Shown piece by piece: positions 18,016 to 26,699 of a stretch of 64,000 nt of DNA. This DNA comes from Acidobacteriota bacterium (lineage in GTDB: Bacteria > Acidobacteriota > Vicinamibacteria > Vicinamibacterales > CAVVIG01), in assembly GCA_025463215.1 (NCBI GenBank), contig JAOBWF010000146.1:1-64000 (forward strand), in the 5' to 3' direction. Position numbers and translations under genes: made by a program. Positions within the stretch are counted from its first letter, which is position 1, and each line of letters begins with the position of its first letter. The notes under the pieces were generated by a model. It was not told the DNA's origin. It saw only the letters and a list, made by a program, of their open reading frames with translations, and did not search any database.

Positions 18016-20718
18016 ATGATTCGACACATTGGGTTCCTTTTTCTGGCAATCGTGTGCGCTCTTCAAAGCGGGCGCGTGAGCCGCGCGTTCGCGCCAGTCG
18101 AGCCAAGACCCGCCGCCGCCGTAACAGCCGGGCTCGTCTTCGAGCGCAATCAAGGACAGGCGCCCGATGCATTTCAGCTGATCGGGAGATCGGGCACGTA
18201 CGACATGGCCTTTGCGCAGGAGTACATCGGGTTGGCGTTCAAGGACATGCATCGCCGGACCGCGTCGGTGTCGCTGGTGTTTCAAGGGGCGGAGACCCCG
18301 ACGATCAGCGCCGAGCGACAGCTCGACGGGTACGTGAACTACATACGGGGCCCACGTCCGAACTCGTGGCTCCGCGGCGTTCCCACGTATGAGCGCGTGC
18401 GGTACGCAGGACTCTACGACGGCATCGACGCCGTCTTCTACGGGTCCGATCGACAGCTCGAATACGATCTCGAAGTCGCCCCTCGTGCGGATCCGACGCG
18501 CATCGCGCTCACGTTCCATGGCGCCGATGCGATCGATCTCGACGCCGATGGCTCCCTGGTCGTCACGACGGGGAACCACACATTCACGCAGCGTTCGCCC
18601 GTGGCATATCAGCAGAGTGGGCAACGCCGGCAGCACGTCGCTGCGTCGTACCGCGTCGAATCGGATCGCGTGACCATTGCGCTCGGACCCTATGATCGCG
18701 AACGGCCCCTCGTGATTGACCCGGTGATCGCCTACGCGACGCTCCTCGGTGGCAGCTCGGGGGATACCGTCAGCGCGATCGCGGCGGACCGCAGCGGTCA
18801 TGCCTTTGTGACCGGCTTCACCTGCTCCGTCGACTTTCCGAACACGCACGCGACCACGAAGCTCCCGAACGAGGACCAGGACGACTGCGATCTGTACGTG
18901 ACGAAGATGGCGGCCGATGGACGATCGTTCATCTACTCGACGATCATCGGCGGCAGTAGCTTCGATCAAGGTGCCTCGATTGCGGTCGATCCGACCGGCG
19001 CCGCCTACGTGACCGGGGCGACTTCCTCAGCCGATTTTCCGACGACCGCCGGCGCGCTCGATGCATCCTGCGGCGAGACCGGCCTGTCCACCCGCTGTCC
19101 GGAGCAGGATGCGTTCGTCATCAAACTCAATCCAGCGGGTTCGGCGCTGGTCTACAGCACCTATCTCGGTGGGGCGCGATCGGATGCCGGACTCGGCATC
19201 GCCGTGAATGCCCGCGGCGCCGCCTTCGTCACGGGATGGACCAGCAGTGCGGACTTTCCCACGACACCGACCGCGTTCAGCCGCAGGTTCCAGGCGAGTG
19301 ACGCTTTCTTGACGATTCTGCTGGCCAACGGCGGCCTCTCCTATTCCACATTGATCGGCGGTCGCAACACCGATCAAGCCACCTCGATCGCGGTTGACGG
19401 CGGTGACAATGCCTACATCGCCGGCTGGACCGGCTCGCCCGATTTCCCCATCAAAGGCGGGTTTCAGAAGACGATGACGTTCGTGAACAACGCCGGTTCG
19501 GAAGGATGGGTCGCAAAGTTCGACGCCCGCGGCGTCCTCGCGTTCTCGAGCTATTTCGGCGGCGACCGAGGGGATATCGTGCAGAGCATCGCCGTCCACT
19601 CGAGCGGCATCTACATCGGCGGCTTGACGACCTCGTCGACCATTCCCGGCGCAACCGCTGGCGGTAGCGATACCAACACCGTCGGTTTCGTCTCGCAGAT
19701 CACCGGCAGCGGTTCCAGACTGATTGCCACGCGCGTCCTCGCCGCGCCGCCCGCGGTCCGGGTGGGAGGCGTCGCCATCAGCGGCGGCGTCGCGCACGTC
19801 GTCGGCGATACTTCTTCCGCCGGAGGTTTTCCGACAACGGCCGATGCCCCTCAGCCCATGAATACGAGAGGCACCGCCGTGTTCTACACGACCTGGCCGA
19901 TCGAGCCGTCGGGTGTGATCGCCAGCCGGCCCAGCTTCTCGACCGTGTTCTCGGGCGGCGGTGCATCGTTTGGCGGCCCGGTGACGAGCGACGCGGCGGG
20001 CGGCGTGTTTCTCGGCGGCTTGTTCTTCCCCCCAGGTTTTCCGTACGTCAATGCCGCGCAGGGCCCGGGCTCGACCGCGGCGCATGATTCGGAGGGGGCC
20101 TTCGTGGCGCATTTCGCGGCGAACGATAAATTCACCAGCACCGACGCACGCGACATCGTCCTGTGGGCAGCGGATGCCACGCGGCTCGAAGGTGATTGGA
20201 CGCTGGCGGCCGATCCCGCCGCCGCCGGCGGTCGCCGGTTGTTCGAGCCGGATCGCGGGCAGGTCAAGGTGACGGCGCCGGCCTCTTCACCGATCGACTA
20301 TGCCGAACTGACATTCACGGCGAACGCGGGCGTGCCGTACCGGCTGTGGATCAGAGCCATGGCCCAGAAGAACTCGTTCAACAACGATTCGGTGTGGGTG
20401 CAGTTTTCCGACAGCGTCGATCAGCATGGCCAGCCGCTATGGCGGATCGGCACCGCGTCGGCGACGCCGATCACGCTCGAGGACTGCACGAACTGCGGGC
20501 TCAGCGGGTGGGGCTGGCAGGACAATGGCTTCGGCGTGAGTGTGCTCGGGCCCGTGGTGCGGTTCGCCGCGTCAGGTCCGCACACCATCCGCATACAGCG
20601 GCGCGAAGATGGCATCTCGATCGATCAGGTCCTGCTGTCCAATAACCGCTACCTCAGTGCCGCGCCCGGCACGCCGAAAGATACGACCATCGTGCTGCCC
20701 AAGACGGTGGTGCCGTAA
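18016..20718 (+). CDS. Secreted SBBP-repeat beta-propeller protein with C-terminal carbohydrate-binding-like domain
   Basis: 900 aa. AAGGAG precedes the ATG and a signal peptide ends near residue 25. Residues about 35-240 are the N-terminal domain common to SBBP proteins (FERNQGQAPDAFQLIGRSG; YDGIDAVFYGSDRQLEYDL; RPLVIDPVI). Repeats of about 50-60 residues follow, each reading Y-S-T-x-x-G-G, D-x-x-x-x-I-A-V-D, G-x-A-Y-V-T-G-x-T-S-S-x-D-F-P, together forming a beta-propeller. The last 170 residues look like a separate beta-sandwich, with YAELTFTANAGVPYRLWIRA, WVQFSDSVD and an I.IDQVLLS ending, as in CBM-like sugar-binding modules. Probably a cell-surface or secreted binding protein; no enzyme motif seen. 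Confidence 0.85.
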   Translation: MIRHIGFLFLAIVCALQSGRVSRAFAPVEPRPAAAVTAGLVFERNQGQAPDAFQLIGRSGTYDMAFAQEYIGLAFKDMHRRTASVSLVFQGAETPTISAERQLDGYVNYIRGPRPNSWLRGVPTYERVRYAGLYDGIDAVFYGSDRQLEYDLEVAPRADPTRIALTFHGADAIDLDADGSLVVTTGNHTFTQRSPVAYQQSGQRRQHVAASYRVESDRVTIALGPYDRERPLVIDPVIAYATLLGGSSGDTVSAIAADRSGHAFVTGFTCSVDFPNTHATTKLPNEDQDDCDLYVTKMAADGRSFIYSTIIGGSSFDQGASIAVDPTGAAYVTGATSSADFPTTAGALDASCGETGLSTRCPEQDAFVIKLNPAGSALVYSTYLGGARSDAGLGIAVNARGAAFVTGWTSSADFPTTPTAFSRRFQASDAFLTILLANGGLSYSTLIGGRNTDQATSIAVDGGDNAYIAGWTGSPDFPIKGGFQKTMTFVNNAGSEGWVAKFDARGVLAFSSYFGGDRGDIVQSIAVHSSGIYIGGLTTSSTIPGATAGGSDTNTVGFVSQITGSGSRLIATRVLAAPPAVRVGGVAISGGVAHVVGDTSSAGGFPTTADAPQPMNTRGTAVFYTTWPIEPSGVIASRPSFSTVFSGGGASFGGPVTSDAAGGVFLGGLFFPPGFPYVNAAQGPGSTAAHDSEGAFVAHFAANDKFTSTDARDIVLWAADATRLEGDWTLAADPAAAGGRRLFEPDRGQVKVTAPASSPIDYAELTFTANAGVPYRLWIRAMAQKNSFNNDSVWVQFSDSVDQHGQPLWRIGTASATPITLEDCTNCGLSGWGWQDNGFGVSVLGPVVRFAASGPHTIRIQRREDGISIDQVLLSNNRYLSAAPGTPKDTTIVLPKTVVP

Positions 20719-20733
20719 CACTGGACGCCGGAC

Positions 20734-20750
20734 GCCACCGCACGGGTGGC
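20734..20750 (+). terminator. Weak hairpin after the SBBP gene
   Basis: GCCACC, a five-base loop and GGTGGC form a perfect six-pair stem 15 bases after the stop codon. There is no T-tract, so termination here is only suggested by position. Confidence 0.28.
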
Positions 20751-20852
20751 TAGTCACCATCCGGACAGCGACGTTCGGCCCGGAGCGATTCCTGGGAGGG
20801 GTATCGTCCGTCGCGATCACGTTGCTCCAAGGAGGTGAGCTAGGATGTTCTC

Positions 20853-22208
20853 GTGACCGCTGCCGTCGCGATGGGCTTCCTGATTGTTGTCCTGTTTGTT
20901 GCGGCGACGTCGCCGTTATGGGTGGCGGTGACGACCTCCTTCGCTGCGGTGCTCGCCTTCAACTACTTTTTTCTGCCGCCGATCGGAACCCTGACCGTCG
21001 CCGATCCGCAGAACTGGCTGGCGCTGTTCTCGCTTCTGGTGGTCAGCCTCGCGGCCAGCCATCTCTCGGCCGTCGCACGGGCGCGCACGAGCGAGGCGAT
21101 TGCGCGTCGCGACGAGCTCCGCCGCCTGTTCGATCTGAGCCGCGACGTGCTGTTGATCACCGAGCAGCGGGACGCCCACGCGTCGATTGCCAGGTACATT
21201 GCGGCGCGCTTCGAGCTCGATTCGGCGGCGATCTGCCTCCCACAAGGCACCCAATGGACGACGTCGATCGCGGGGGCCACACCAATGTCAGTGGATCCGC
21301 TGGAGCTCTCGGCGGTCTTCCACCGCGCCGCGGATGACCAGGAGCCGGACGCGGCGGCGCAACGGCGCTTCATCCCGCTGCGGCTGGGCGACAAGCCGAT
21401 CGGTGTCCTCGCGGTGGCCGGGCGATCGATTGATCGCGATACGCTGGATGCTGTGGCCGGCGTGGCCGCCCTGGCCATCGACCGTGCCCAGTTTCTCGAC
21501 GATCGGAAAGCCGCGGATCTCGCGCGGCAGAGTGAGGCGTTGAAGTCGGCGCTGCTGGCGTCGCTCGCCCACGATCTGCGAACACCCTTGACGGCGATCC
21601 GGGTTGCCGCGACGAACCTGCAGGCGGCATGGCCGGATGAAAGCGAGCGGCGCGAGCAGAGCGATCTCATCCTGGTCGAGGTCGACCGGTTGACCCGGTT
21701 GTTCCACAACATCCTCGACATGGCCCGCATCGACGCCGGGGCTGTTGCCGAGGAGACCCGCTGGGTCGCGCCATCGGAAATCGTCGCGGCCGCCCGCAGC
21801 AGCGTCGAACCGGCGTTGCGCGGGCGGTCGATCGAGTTCTCCCTGGACTCGGATCGTCTGGTCCGCCTGGATCCGAGGCTGACCGCGGCCGCTCTGTCGC
21901 ACCTGCTCGAGAACGCCGCGCAATATGGGCCGATCCACTCGCCGATCCATGTCACGGCCAGCATCAGCGACCATGGTCTCGCGATCGCGGTTCGCGATCA
22001 CGGTCCGGGGATCCCGAAGCCGGATCTCGCGCACGTGTTCGAGCGCTTCTATCGTGGTGCCAACGTGAAGGATCGCCGTTCGGGTACCGGCATGGGCCTC
22101 GCGATTGCCCGGGGCATGCTCGCGGTGGAGCGCGGCCGGCTGTTCGCCGAGAACTGCGCCGACGGCGGGGCGCGGTTCACCATCGACGTCCCGGCGGAGG
22201 TCAAGTGA
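20853..22208 (+). CDS. KdpD-like sensor histidine kinase lacking the KdpD/USP input region
   Basis: 451 aa from a GTG at 20853 with AGGA seven bases upstream; an in-frame stop at 20841 rules out longer starts. Residues 1-70 hold two or three hydrophobic segments of a shortened DUF4118 membrane domain (SFAAVLAFNYFFLPPIGTLT is the KdpD signature). A GAF-like region (about 95-215) follows, then HisKA with LAHDLRTPLTAI (His240) and the ATPase domain (LLENAAQYGP, DHGPGIP, GTGMGLAIARGML). Full KdpD has about 900 residues, so the cytoplasmic KdpD/USP half is absent. Its stop overlaps the regulator start (GTGA). Likely an inner-membrane sensor of potassium or osmotic state. Confidence 0.85.
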   Translation: MTAAVAMGFLIVVLFVAATSPLWVAVTTSFAAVLAFNYFFLPPIGTLTVADPQNWLALFSLLVVSLAASHLSAVARARTSEAIARRDELRRLFDLSRDVLLITEQRDAHASIARYIAARFELDSAAICLPQGTQWTTSIAGATPMSVDPLELSAVFHRAADDQEPDAAAQRRFIPLRLGDKPIGVLAVAGRSIDRDTLDAVAGVAALAIDRAQFLDDRKAADLARQSEALKSALLASLAHDLRTPLTAIRVAATNLQAAWPDESERREQSDLILVEVDRLTRLFHNILDMARIDAGAVAEETRWVAPSEIVAAARSSVEPALRGRSIEFSLDSDRLVRLDPRLTAAALSHLLENAAQYGPIHSPIHVTASISDHGLAIAVRDHGPGIPKPDLAHVFERFYRGANVKDRRSGTGMGLAIARGMLAVERGRLFAENCADGGARFTIDVPAEVK

Positions 22209-22906
22209 CGCGAACCTCGCGCATCCTGCTGGTCGATGATGACGTGTCAATCCAGCGAGCGGTGGCGCCGCTGCTGCGTTCACGCGGCTACCATGTCGAC
22301 GTCGCCTGCACCGGCGGCGAGGCGGTCGACGCCGTCGTCGCCACGCCGCCGGATCTCATCGTGCTCGATCTTGGCTTGCCGGATCTTGAGGGCGAAGAAG
22401 TGTGCCGGCGGATCCGGGCCCACACGCGGGCGCCGGTCATCATCCTCTCGGCCAGGAGCGGGGAAACGGACAAAGTCGCAGCACTGGACATCGGCGCCGA
22501 CGACTACGTGACCAAGCCGTTCGGTCCGGAGGAACTGCTGGCGCGGATCCGCGTGGCGTTGCGCCGGCTCGCCGAGGCGGGGCAACCAGTCGCCGAACGC
22601 GTGACCGTCGGTGATATCACGATTGATTTCGCTCGCCACCGGGTCGTGCGCGCCGATGAGGATATCCGGCTGACGCCGAAGGAATTCGATCTGCTGGCGC
22701 TGCTGGCGCGCAACGCCGATCGCGTCCTCACCCATCGCGCGATCCTGCAGGCAATCTGGGGCGGCAACGCGGTCGATCAACCCGAGCATCTGTGGGTGCT
22801 GATGGGGCAGCTACGCAAGAAGATCGAGCCGGACCCGGCGACGCCGCGCTACCTGCTCAGTGAGCCCTGGGTCGGCTATCGCCTGGTCTCTTCAGGAACT
22901 CTTTAG
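22205..22906 (+). CDS. KdpE-like OmpR-family response regulator
   Basis: 233 aa, starting at a GTG overlapping the kinase stop. The receiver domain has the acidic pocket VDDD, phospho-acceptor Asp55 in IVLDLGLPDLEG, Thr/Ser switch region IILSARSGE and Lys in DDYVTKPFG. A winged-helix DNA-binding domain follows (about residues 130-230; RLTPKEFDLLALLARNADRV, HLWVLMGQLRKKIEPDP), with the ending YLLSEPWVGYRL typical of KdpE. Kdp genes are not next door; the first downstream gene is an APC permease 45 bases away, a plausible target. Confidence 0.9.
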   Translation: MTRTSRILLVDDDVSIQRAVAPLLRSRGYHVDVACTGGEAVDAVVATPPDLIVLDLGLPDLEGEEVCRRIRAHTRAPVIILSARSGETDKVAALDIGADDYVTKPFGPEELLARIRVALRRLAEAGQPVAERVTVGDITIDFARHRVVRADEDIRLTPKEFDLLALLARNADRVLTHRAILQAIWGGNAVDQPEHLWVLMGQLRKKIEPDPATPRYLLSEPWVGYRLVSSGTL

Positions 22907-22951
22907 CCGGCTTTTGTCCCGCTTTTAGTCCCTCGTTCGTAGGCTGTACGA

Positions 22952-25900
22952 ATGAGCACCTCCTCGACCCGCGTCGTCGTCGTCACCTCGGTGATGTTGT
23001 CGTTCATCTCGTTCTGGCGTGCCGCCGCGATCGTGCTGAACGATCTGGGGTCCTCGGCGTATTACGTCGGCGGCATCGCCGAACAGGCCGTCGGGCCCGC
23101 ATCGGCATGGTTCGTCCTCGGCGTCATGCTGTTCTCGTATGCCGTCCGCGCCGTTTACGTCGAATCCTGCGCGATGTTCACGCGCGGCGGCGTGTACCGC
23201 GTCGTCAAGGAGGCGATGGGCGGCACGCTGGCGAAGCTGTCGGTGTCGGCGCTGATGTTCGACTACATCCTGACCGGTCCGATCTCCGGCGTCTCTGCGG
23301 GGCAATACATCGTCGGCCTGGCCGCCCAGACGGCGACCTACTTCGGCTACCCCTGGGCTCCTTCGACGACGGTCGTCAACGGCCTGGCCGCCGCGATCGC
23401 TGCATCGATTACGGTCTACTTCTGGCGCCGCAACACGCGCGGCATTCACGAGTCGTCCGACGATGCGCTGAAGATCATGTATGTGACGACGGTGATGGTC
23501 GTCATGCTGATCGGCTGGGCGGGCCTGACGATCCTGACGCAGCCGGCCGCGCAGCGGCTGCCGCCCGCGCCGATCGTCAGTCACCTGATCTTCAACGCCG
23601 ACGCAGTCGGGTGGATGCCGAAGTTGATCCCGCAGTGGCTGCGAGGCTCACCGGCTGACGGATACGTCTTTGTCCGGAATCCTGGCGCGCTGCTTGGCCT
23701 GATCGGCATCCTGATGGCGTTCGGTCACTCATTTCTGGCCATGTCCGGGGAAGAATCGCTCGCCCAGGTGAACCGAGAGCTGGAGTACCCGAAGCATCGC
23801 AACCTGATGAAGGCGGGAATGGTGATCTTCGTCTACTCGCTGCTCTTCACCTCGGTGGTCTCGTTTTTCGCGTATGCGCTGATCCCCGACGCGGTTCGGC
23901 CGCAGTATTTCAACAATCTGATCAGCGGCATCTCGATCTACCTGATCGGCCCGATGCCTGCGAAGCTGGTGTTTCAGGGCTTCATCGTCATCGTCGGATT
24001 TCTGATGTTGGCGGGCGCCATCAACACTTCGATTATCGGTTCGAACGGCGTCCTCAACCGCGTGTCCGAAGACGGTGTGATGACCGACTGGTTCCGAGCG
24101 CCTCACCGGCGGTTCGGCACGACCCACCGGATGATCAACCTCGTCGTCGTCCTGCAGCTGGCGGCGATCATCGGCTCACGCGGCAACACCTACACTCTCG
24201 GCGAAGCGTACGCGTTCGGCGTGATCTGGTCATTCGCGTTCAAAGGGCTTGCGATGCTGGTGCTGCGGTTCAAGGATCGCTCCCCGCGGCAGTGGAAGGT
24301 GCCGTTCAACCTGCGCGTGGCCGACATGGAGGTCCCGATCGGCCTGGCGGTGATCGCGGTCATTCTGTTCTCGATCGCGGTCATCAACCTGCTGACCAAG
24401 GATGTGGCAACCGTCAGCGGCGTCGCCTTCACGCTGGTGTTCTTCGTGGTGTTCGTCGTCTCGGAGCGGATCAACGAGCGCAAGCGCGGTGACCAGGCGC
24501 ACGTCGAAGTCGACCAGTTCCGGATCCAGCCGCGTGAGATCATCTCCGCTGAGACGGTGGACGTCCGGCCGGGCAGCGCGCTCTGCGTCGTGCGCGACTA
24601 CACGACACTCGGGCAGGTCCGGGCGGCGCTCGACGCCACTCATACCGGAAAACGCGATCTGGTGGTGATGACCGTGCAGCTGATGCACGGCCCAGACGCG
24701 GGCTACGAAGGCATCTCCCAGGAGCAGCTGTTCACGCGGTACGAGCAGGTGTTGTTCTCTCGCGTGACCGCCGTCGCCGAACACGCAGGCAAGCACGTCG
24801 ACCTGCTCGTCGTGCCCGGCGCGAACCTCTATGACGCGATCGCGCAGACCGCCGCGCATCTCGACTCCGCCGACATCTGGGCCGGCCGGTCGTCAGCGAT
24901 CGAGGCGGCCGAACAGGCGCGGCGGATTGGCGAGGCATGGGAGCGGCTACCGAAAAAGCCGAATCGTCCGGTCGCCTTGCATATTGTCGATGCCGAAGGC
25001 TCGGCGGAGGTATTCCCGCTTGGCGCCCATGTTCCGGCCTTGGCGGAGACAGACGTGGCGTTGATCCACGCCCTGTGGCTCGATGCGATAGGGGAGACCG
25101 GGGTCGAGAGCCTGCATCACCAGGAAGTCATCTCGGTGGCGCTCGCGCGGCTCGCGGAAGACATGCAGGGCGCCGGCCGGGCGGCAACGCTCGAGCGGAT
25201 GCGCCGGCTGCAGCGCCGCAGCATCGCTGTCGTGGTGGCCTGCCTGGTGATGACGGCGGCCGCAGCCGCCCAGGAGACCGAGCCGCCGCCAACACCTGAA
25301 CCATTCGCCTTCGCCGACTTCACCTGGCTCACCGGCAATCCACGAACGAAAGAATCGCCGCTCGCCTCAACGGCGTTCACCGGCGAGTTTCGCGCCGACA
25401 CCAACGTCACCTACTCGTTCAATCATCCGCAGGACGATACGATCTCCGGTTCAAGCGAGGTGTTCCGATCCGGCGAGGTGCAGCTTACGCAGCTCGGAAT
25501 CGGCGGCGACTTCCATGTCGACAACGTGCGCGGCCGTCTGATGACGCAGTTCGGCATGTACGCGCAGACGACCCCGCGCAACGACGCCAGCGCCGCGAGA
25601 GGGCAGTGGCAGCTGAATGATGCCTATCGCTACGTGTCGGAGGCTTTCGGCGGCTACCACTGGAATGCGCTGCACGGGGTCAACCTCGACGCCGGCCTCT
25701 TCATGTCCTACATCGGTCTGTACAGCTATTACCAGTTCGACAACTGGTCATACCAGCCGTCGTATGTGTCCTCGAACACGCCGTGGTTCTTCAACGGCGT
25801 CAGAATCCAGATCTTCCCGAGCGACAAGCTCAAGATCGAACCGTGGATCGTCAACGGCTGGCAGTCGTACGGCAAGTTCAACCACGCGCCCGGCCTCGGC

Positions 25901-26530
25901 GGCCAGATCCTGTGGCGGCCGACCGGGCGGCTGTCGCTGGTGGCGAATAACTATTGGGGCACCGATACGGCCGGCAATCCCGATCGGAAGCGCCTGCATA
26001 GCGACGACAGCATTCAGGTGAAATACCGCGACGCACCCGACCGGCGCGTGTCGAAGGCGGCGGTGTCGCTGACCGTCGATGCCGGCTGTGAACGCGGTGG
26101 CGGCGTCACCTGCGGATCGCAATTCTTCGTCGGCTTTATGGCCTATCATCGCCTCTGGTTCGACGCGGATCGCTTCGCCGTGACAATTGGCGGAGGCGCC
26201 ATCCACAACCCCGGGCGCTATCTCGTGCTGATCCCACCAGTCAACGGCGCCAACGCCGTCTCGGGTACGCCGTACTTCACCGCAAATCCTGGCGATCCCT
26301 TCGCCGCGTGGGACGCGTCGATCACCTGGGACTACATGCCCAGCCAGTTCGTCACGTTCCGCCTCGAAGGGAATTATCGCGCCGCGACCGTGCCGTACTT
26401 TTCCGGCAGTGGTGGGGTAACCCCGCCTGGCGGCAACACCGGGGCACCCGGATCGATGGTGCAGGGGTGGGCACCGGACCTTCGCAAATCTGAACACCGT
26501 GTGACCGCGGCGGTGCTCGTCAAGATGTGA
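22952..26530 (+). CDS. APC permease (possibly KimA-like) continuous with an outer-membrane porin
   Basis: One 1192-codon frame without a stop. Residues 1-510 form about 12 helices of an APC-superfamily carrier; FTRGGVYRVVKEAMGG and LMFDYILTGPISGVSAGQYI match the helix 2-3 region of amino-acid and KimA-type K+ transporters. Residues about 520-745 are a soluble domain (VEVDQFRIQPREIISAETVDV; VDLLVVPGANLYDAI) like the USP-type tail of KimA. At residue 750 a full signal peptide begins and the rest is an outer-membrane barrel. The KdpDE-like pair immediately upstream favours potassium as substrate, but this is inference. Either two proteins are made or the frame is translated through and cut at the internal signal; a missed stop through sequence error is also possible. 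Confidence 0.8.
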   Translation: MSTSSTRVVVVTSVMLSFISFWRAAAIVLNDLGSSAYYVGGIAEQAVGPASAWFVLGVMLFSYAVRAVYVESCAMFTRGGVYRVVKEAMGGTLAKLSVSALMFDYILTGPISGVSAGQYIVGLAAQTATYFGYPWAPSTTVVNGLAAAIAASITVYFWRRNTRGIHESSDDALKIMYVTTVMVVMLIGWAGLTILTQPAAQRLPPAPIVSHLIFNADAVGWMPKLIPQWLRGSPADGYVFVRNPGALLGLIGILMAFGHSFLAMSGEESLAQVNRELEYPKHRNLMKAGMVIFVYSLLFTSVVSFFAYALIPDAVRPQYFNNLISGISIYLIGPMPAKLVFQGFIVIVGFLMLAGAINTSIIGSNGVLNRVSEDGVMTDWFRAPHRRFGTTHRMINLVVVLQLAAIIGSRGNTYTLGEAYAFGVIWSFAFKGLAMLVLRFKDRSPRQWKVPFNLRVADMEVPIGLAVIAVILFSIAVINLLTKDVATVSGVAFTLVFFVVFVVSERINERKRGDQAHVEVDQFRIQPREIISAETVDVRPGSALCVVRDYTTLGQVRAALDATHTGKRDLVVMTVQLMHGPDAGYEGISQEQLFTRYEQVLFSRVTAVAEHAGKHVDLLVVPGANLYDAIAQTAAHLDSADIWAGRSSAIEAAEQARRIGEAWERLPKKPNRPVALHIVDAEGSAEVFPLGAHVPALAETDVALIHALWLDAIGETGVESLHHQEVISVALARLAEDMQGAGRAATLERMRRLQRRSIAVVVACLVMTAAAAAQETEPPPTPEPFAFADFTWLTGNPRTKESPLASTAFTGEFRADTNVTYSFNHPQDDTISGSSEVFRSGEVQLTQLGIGGDFHVDNVRGRLMTQFGMYAQTTPRNDASAARGQWQLNDAYRYVSEAFGGYHWNALHGVNLDAGLFMSYIGLYSYYQFDNWSYQPSYVSSNTPWFFNGVRIQIFPSDKLKIEPWIVNGWQSYGKFNHAPGLGGQILWRPTGRLSLVANNYWGTDTAGNPDRKRLHSDDSIQVKYRDAPDRRVSKAAVSLTVDAGCERGGGVTCGSQFFVGFMAYHRLWFDADRFAVTIGGGAIHNPGRYLVLIPPVNGANAVSGTPYFTANPGDPFAAWDASITWDYMPSQFVTFRLEGNYRAATVPYFSGSGGVTPPGGNTGAPGSMVQGWAPDLRKSEHRVTAAVLVKM
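25199..26530 (+). CDS. OmpL-like beta-barrel porin (internal start within the preceding frame)
   Basis: 443 aa if translation begins at the ATG at 25199, with a modest GAG seven bases upstream. The start opens a textbook signal peptide: basic MRRLQRRS, hydrophobic IAVVVACLVMTAAAA, cleavage near AAQ-E, then a Pro-rich linker. The mature part is strand-rich with alternating aromatic residues (YSYYQFDNWSYQPSYV, KLKIEPWIVNGWQSYGKF, FVTFRLEGNYRAA), as in the BBP2/OmpL-like porins, and ends ITAAVLVKM-like (residues VTAAVLVKM). It would sit in the outer membrane and let solute reach the permease. The same codons also continue the upstream frame. Confidence 0.7.
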   Translation: MRRLQRRSIAVVVACLVMTAAAAAQETEPPPTPEPFAFADFTWLTGNPRTKESPLASTAFTGEFRADTNVTYSFNHPQDDTISGSSEVFRSGEVQLTQLGIGGDFHVDNVRGRLMTQFGMYAQTTPRNDASAARGQWQLNDAYRYVSEAFGGYHWNALHGVNLDAGLFMSYIGLYSYYQFDNWSYQPSYVSSNTPWFFNGVRIQIFPSDKLKIEPWIVNGWQSYGKFNHAPGLGGQILWRPTGRLSLVANNYWGTDTAGNPDRKRLHSDDSIQVKYRDAPDRRVSKAAVSLTVDAGCERGGGVTCGSQFFVGFMAYHRLWFDADRFAVTIGGGAIHNPGRYLVLIPPVNGANAVSGTPYFTANPGDPFAAWDASITWDYMPSQFVTFRLEGNYRAATVPYFSGSGGVTPPGGNTGAPGSMVQGWAPDLRKSEHRVTAAVLVKM

Positions 26531-26699
26531 CAGTCTGGACTGAGGGAACACTCGCGTTGTCGATCGGCAGGCTCGAGCCGACCGGCGTGGACCGGGTAAT
26601 TACCTAGAAAGCTGTCCTTCGGATGCGTGACTGATGGGGATCGAAGCATCGACCATCACCACCTGGCGATTGCCGCCGGTGTGCTGATCGGGCGCTGAC

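Noticed and set aside
26600-26699. Possible transposase remnant (VVMVDASIPISHASEGQL) on the minus strand
   Set aside because: No transposase motif could be matched and there are no repeats at the edges.
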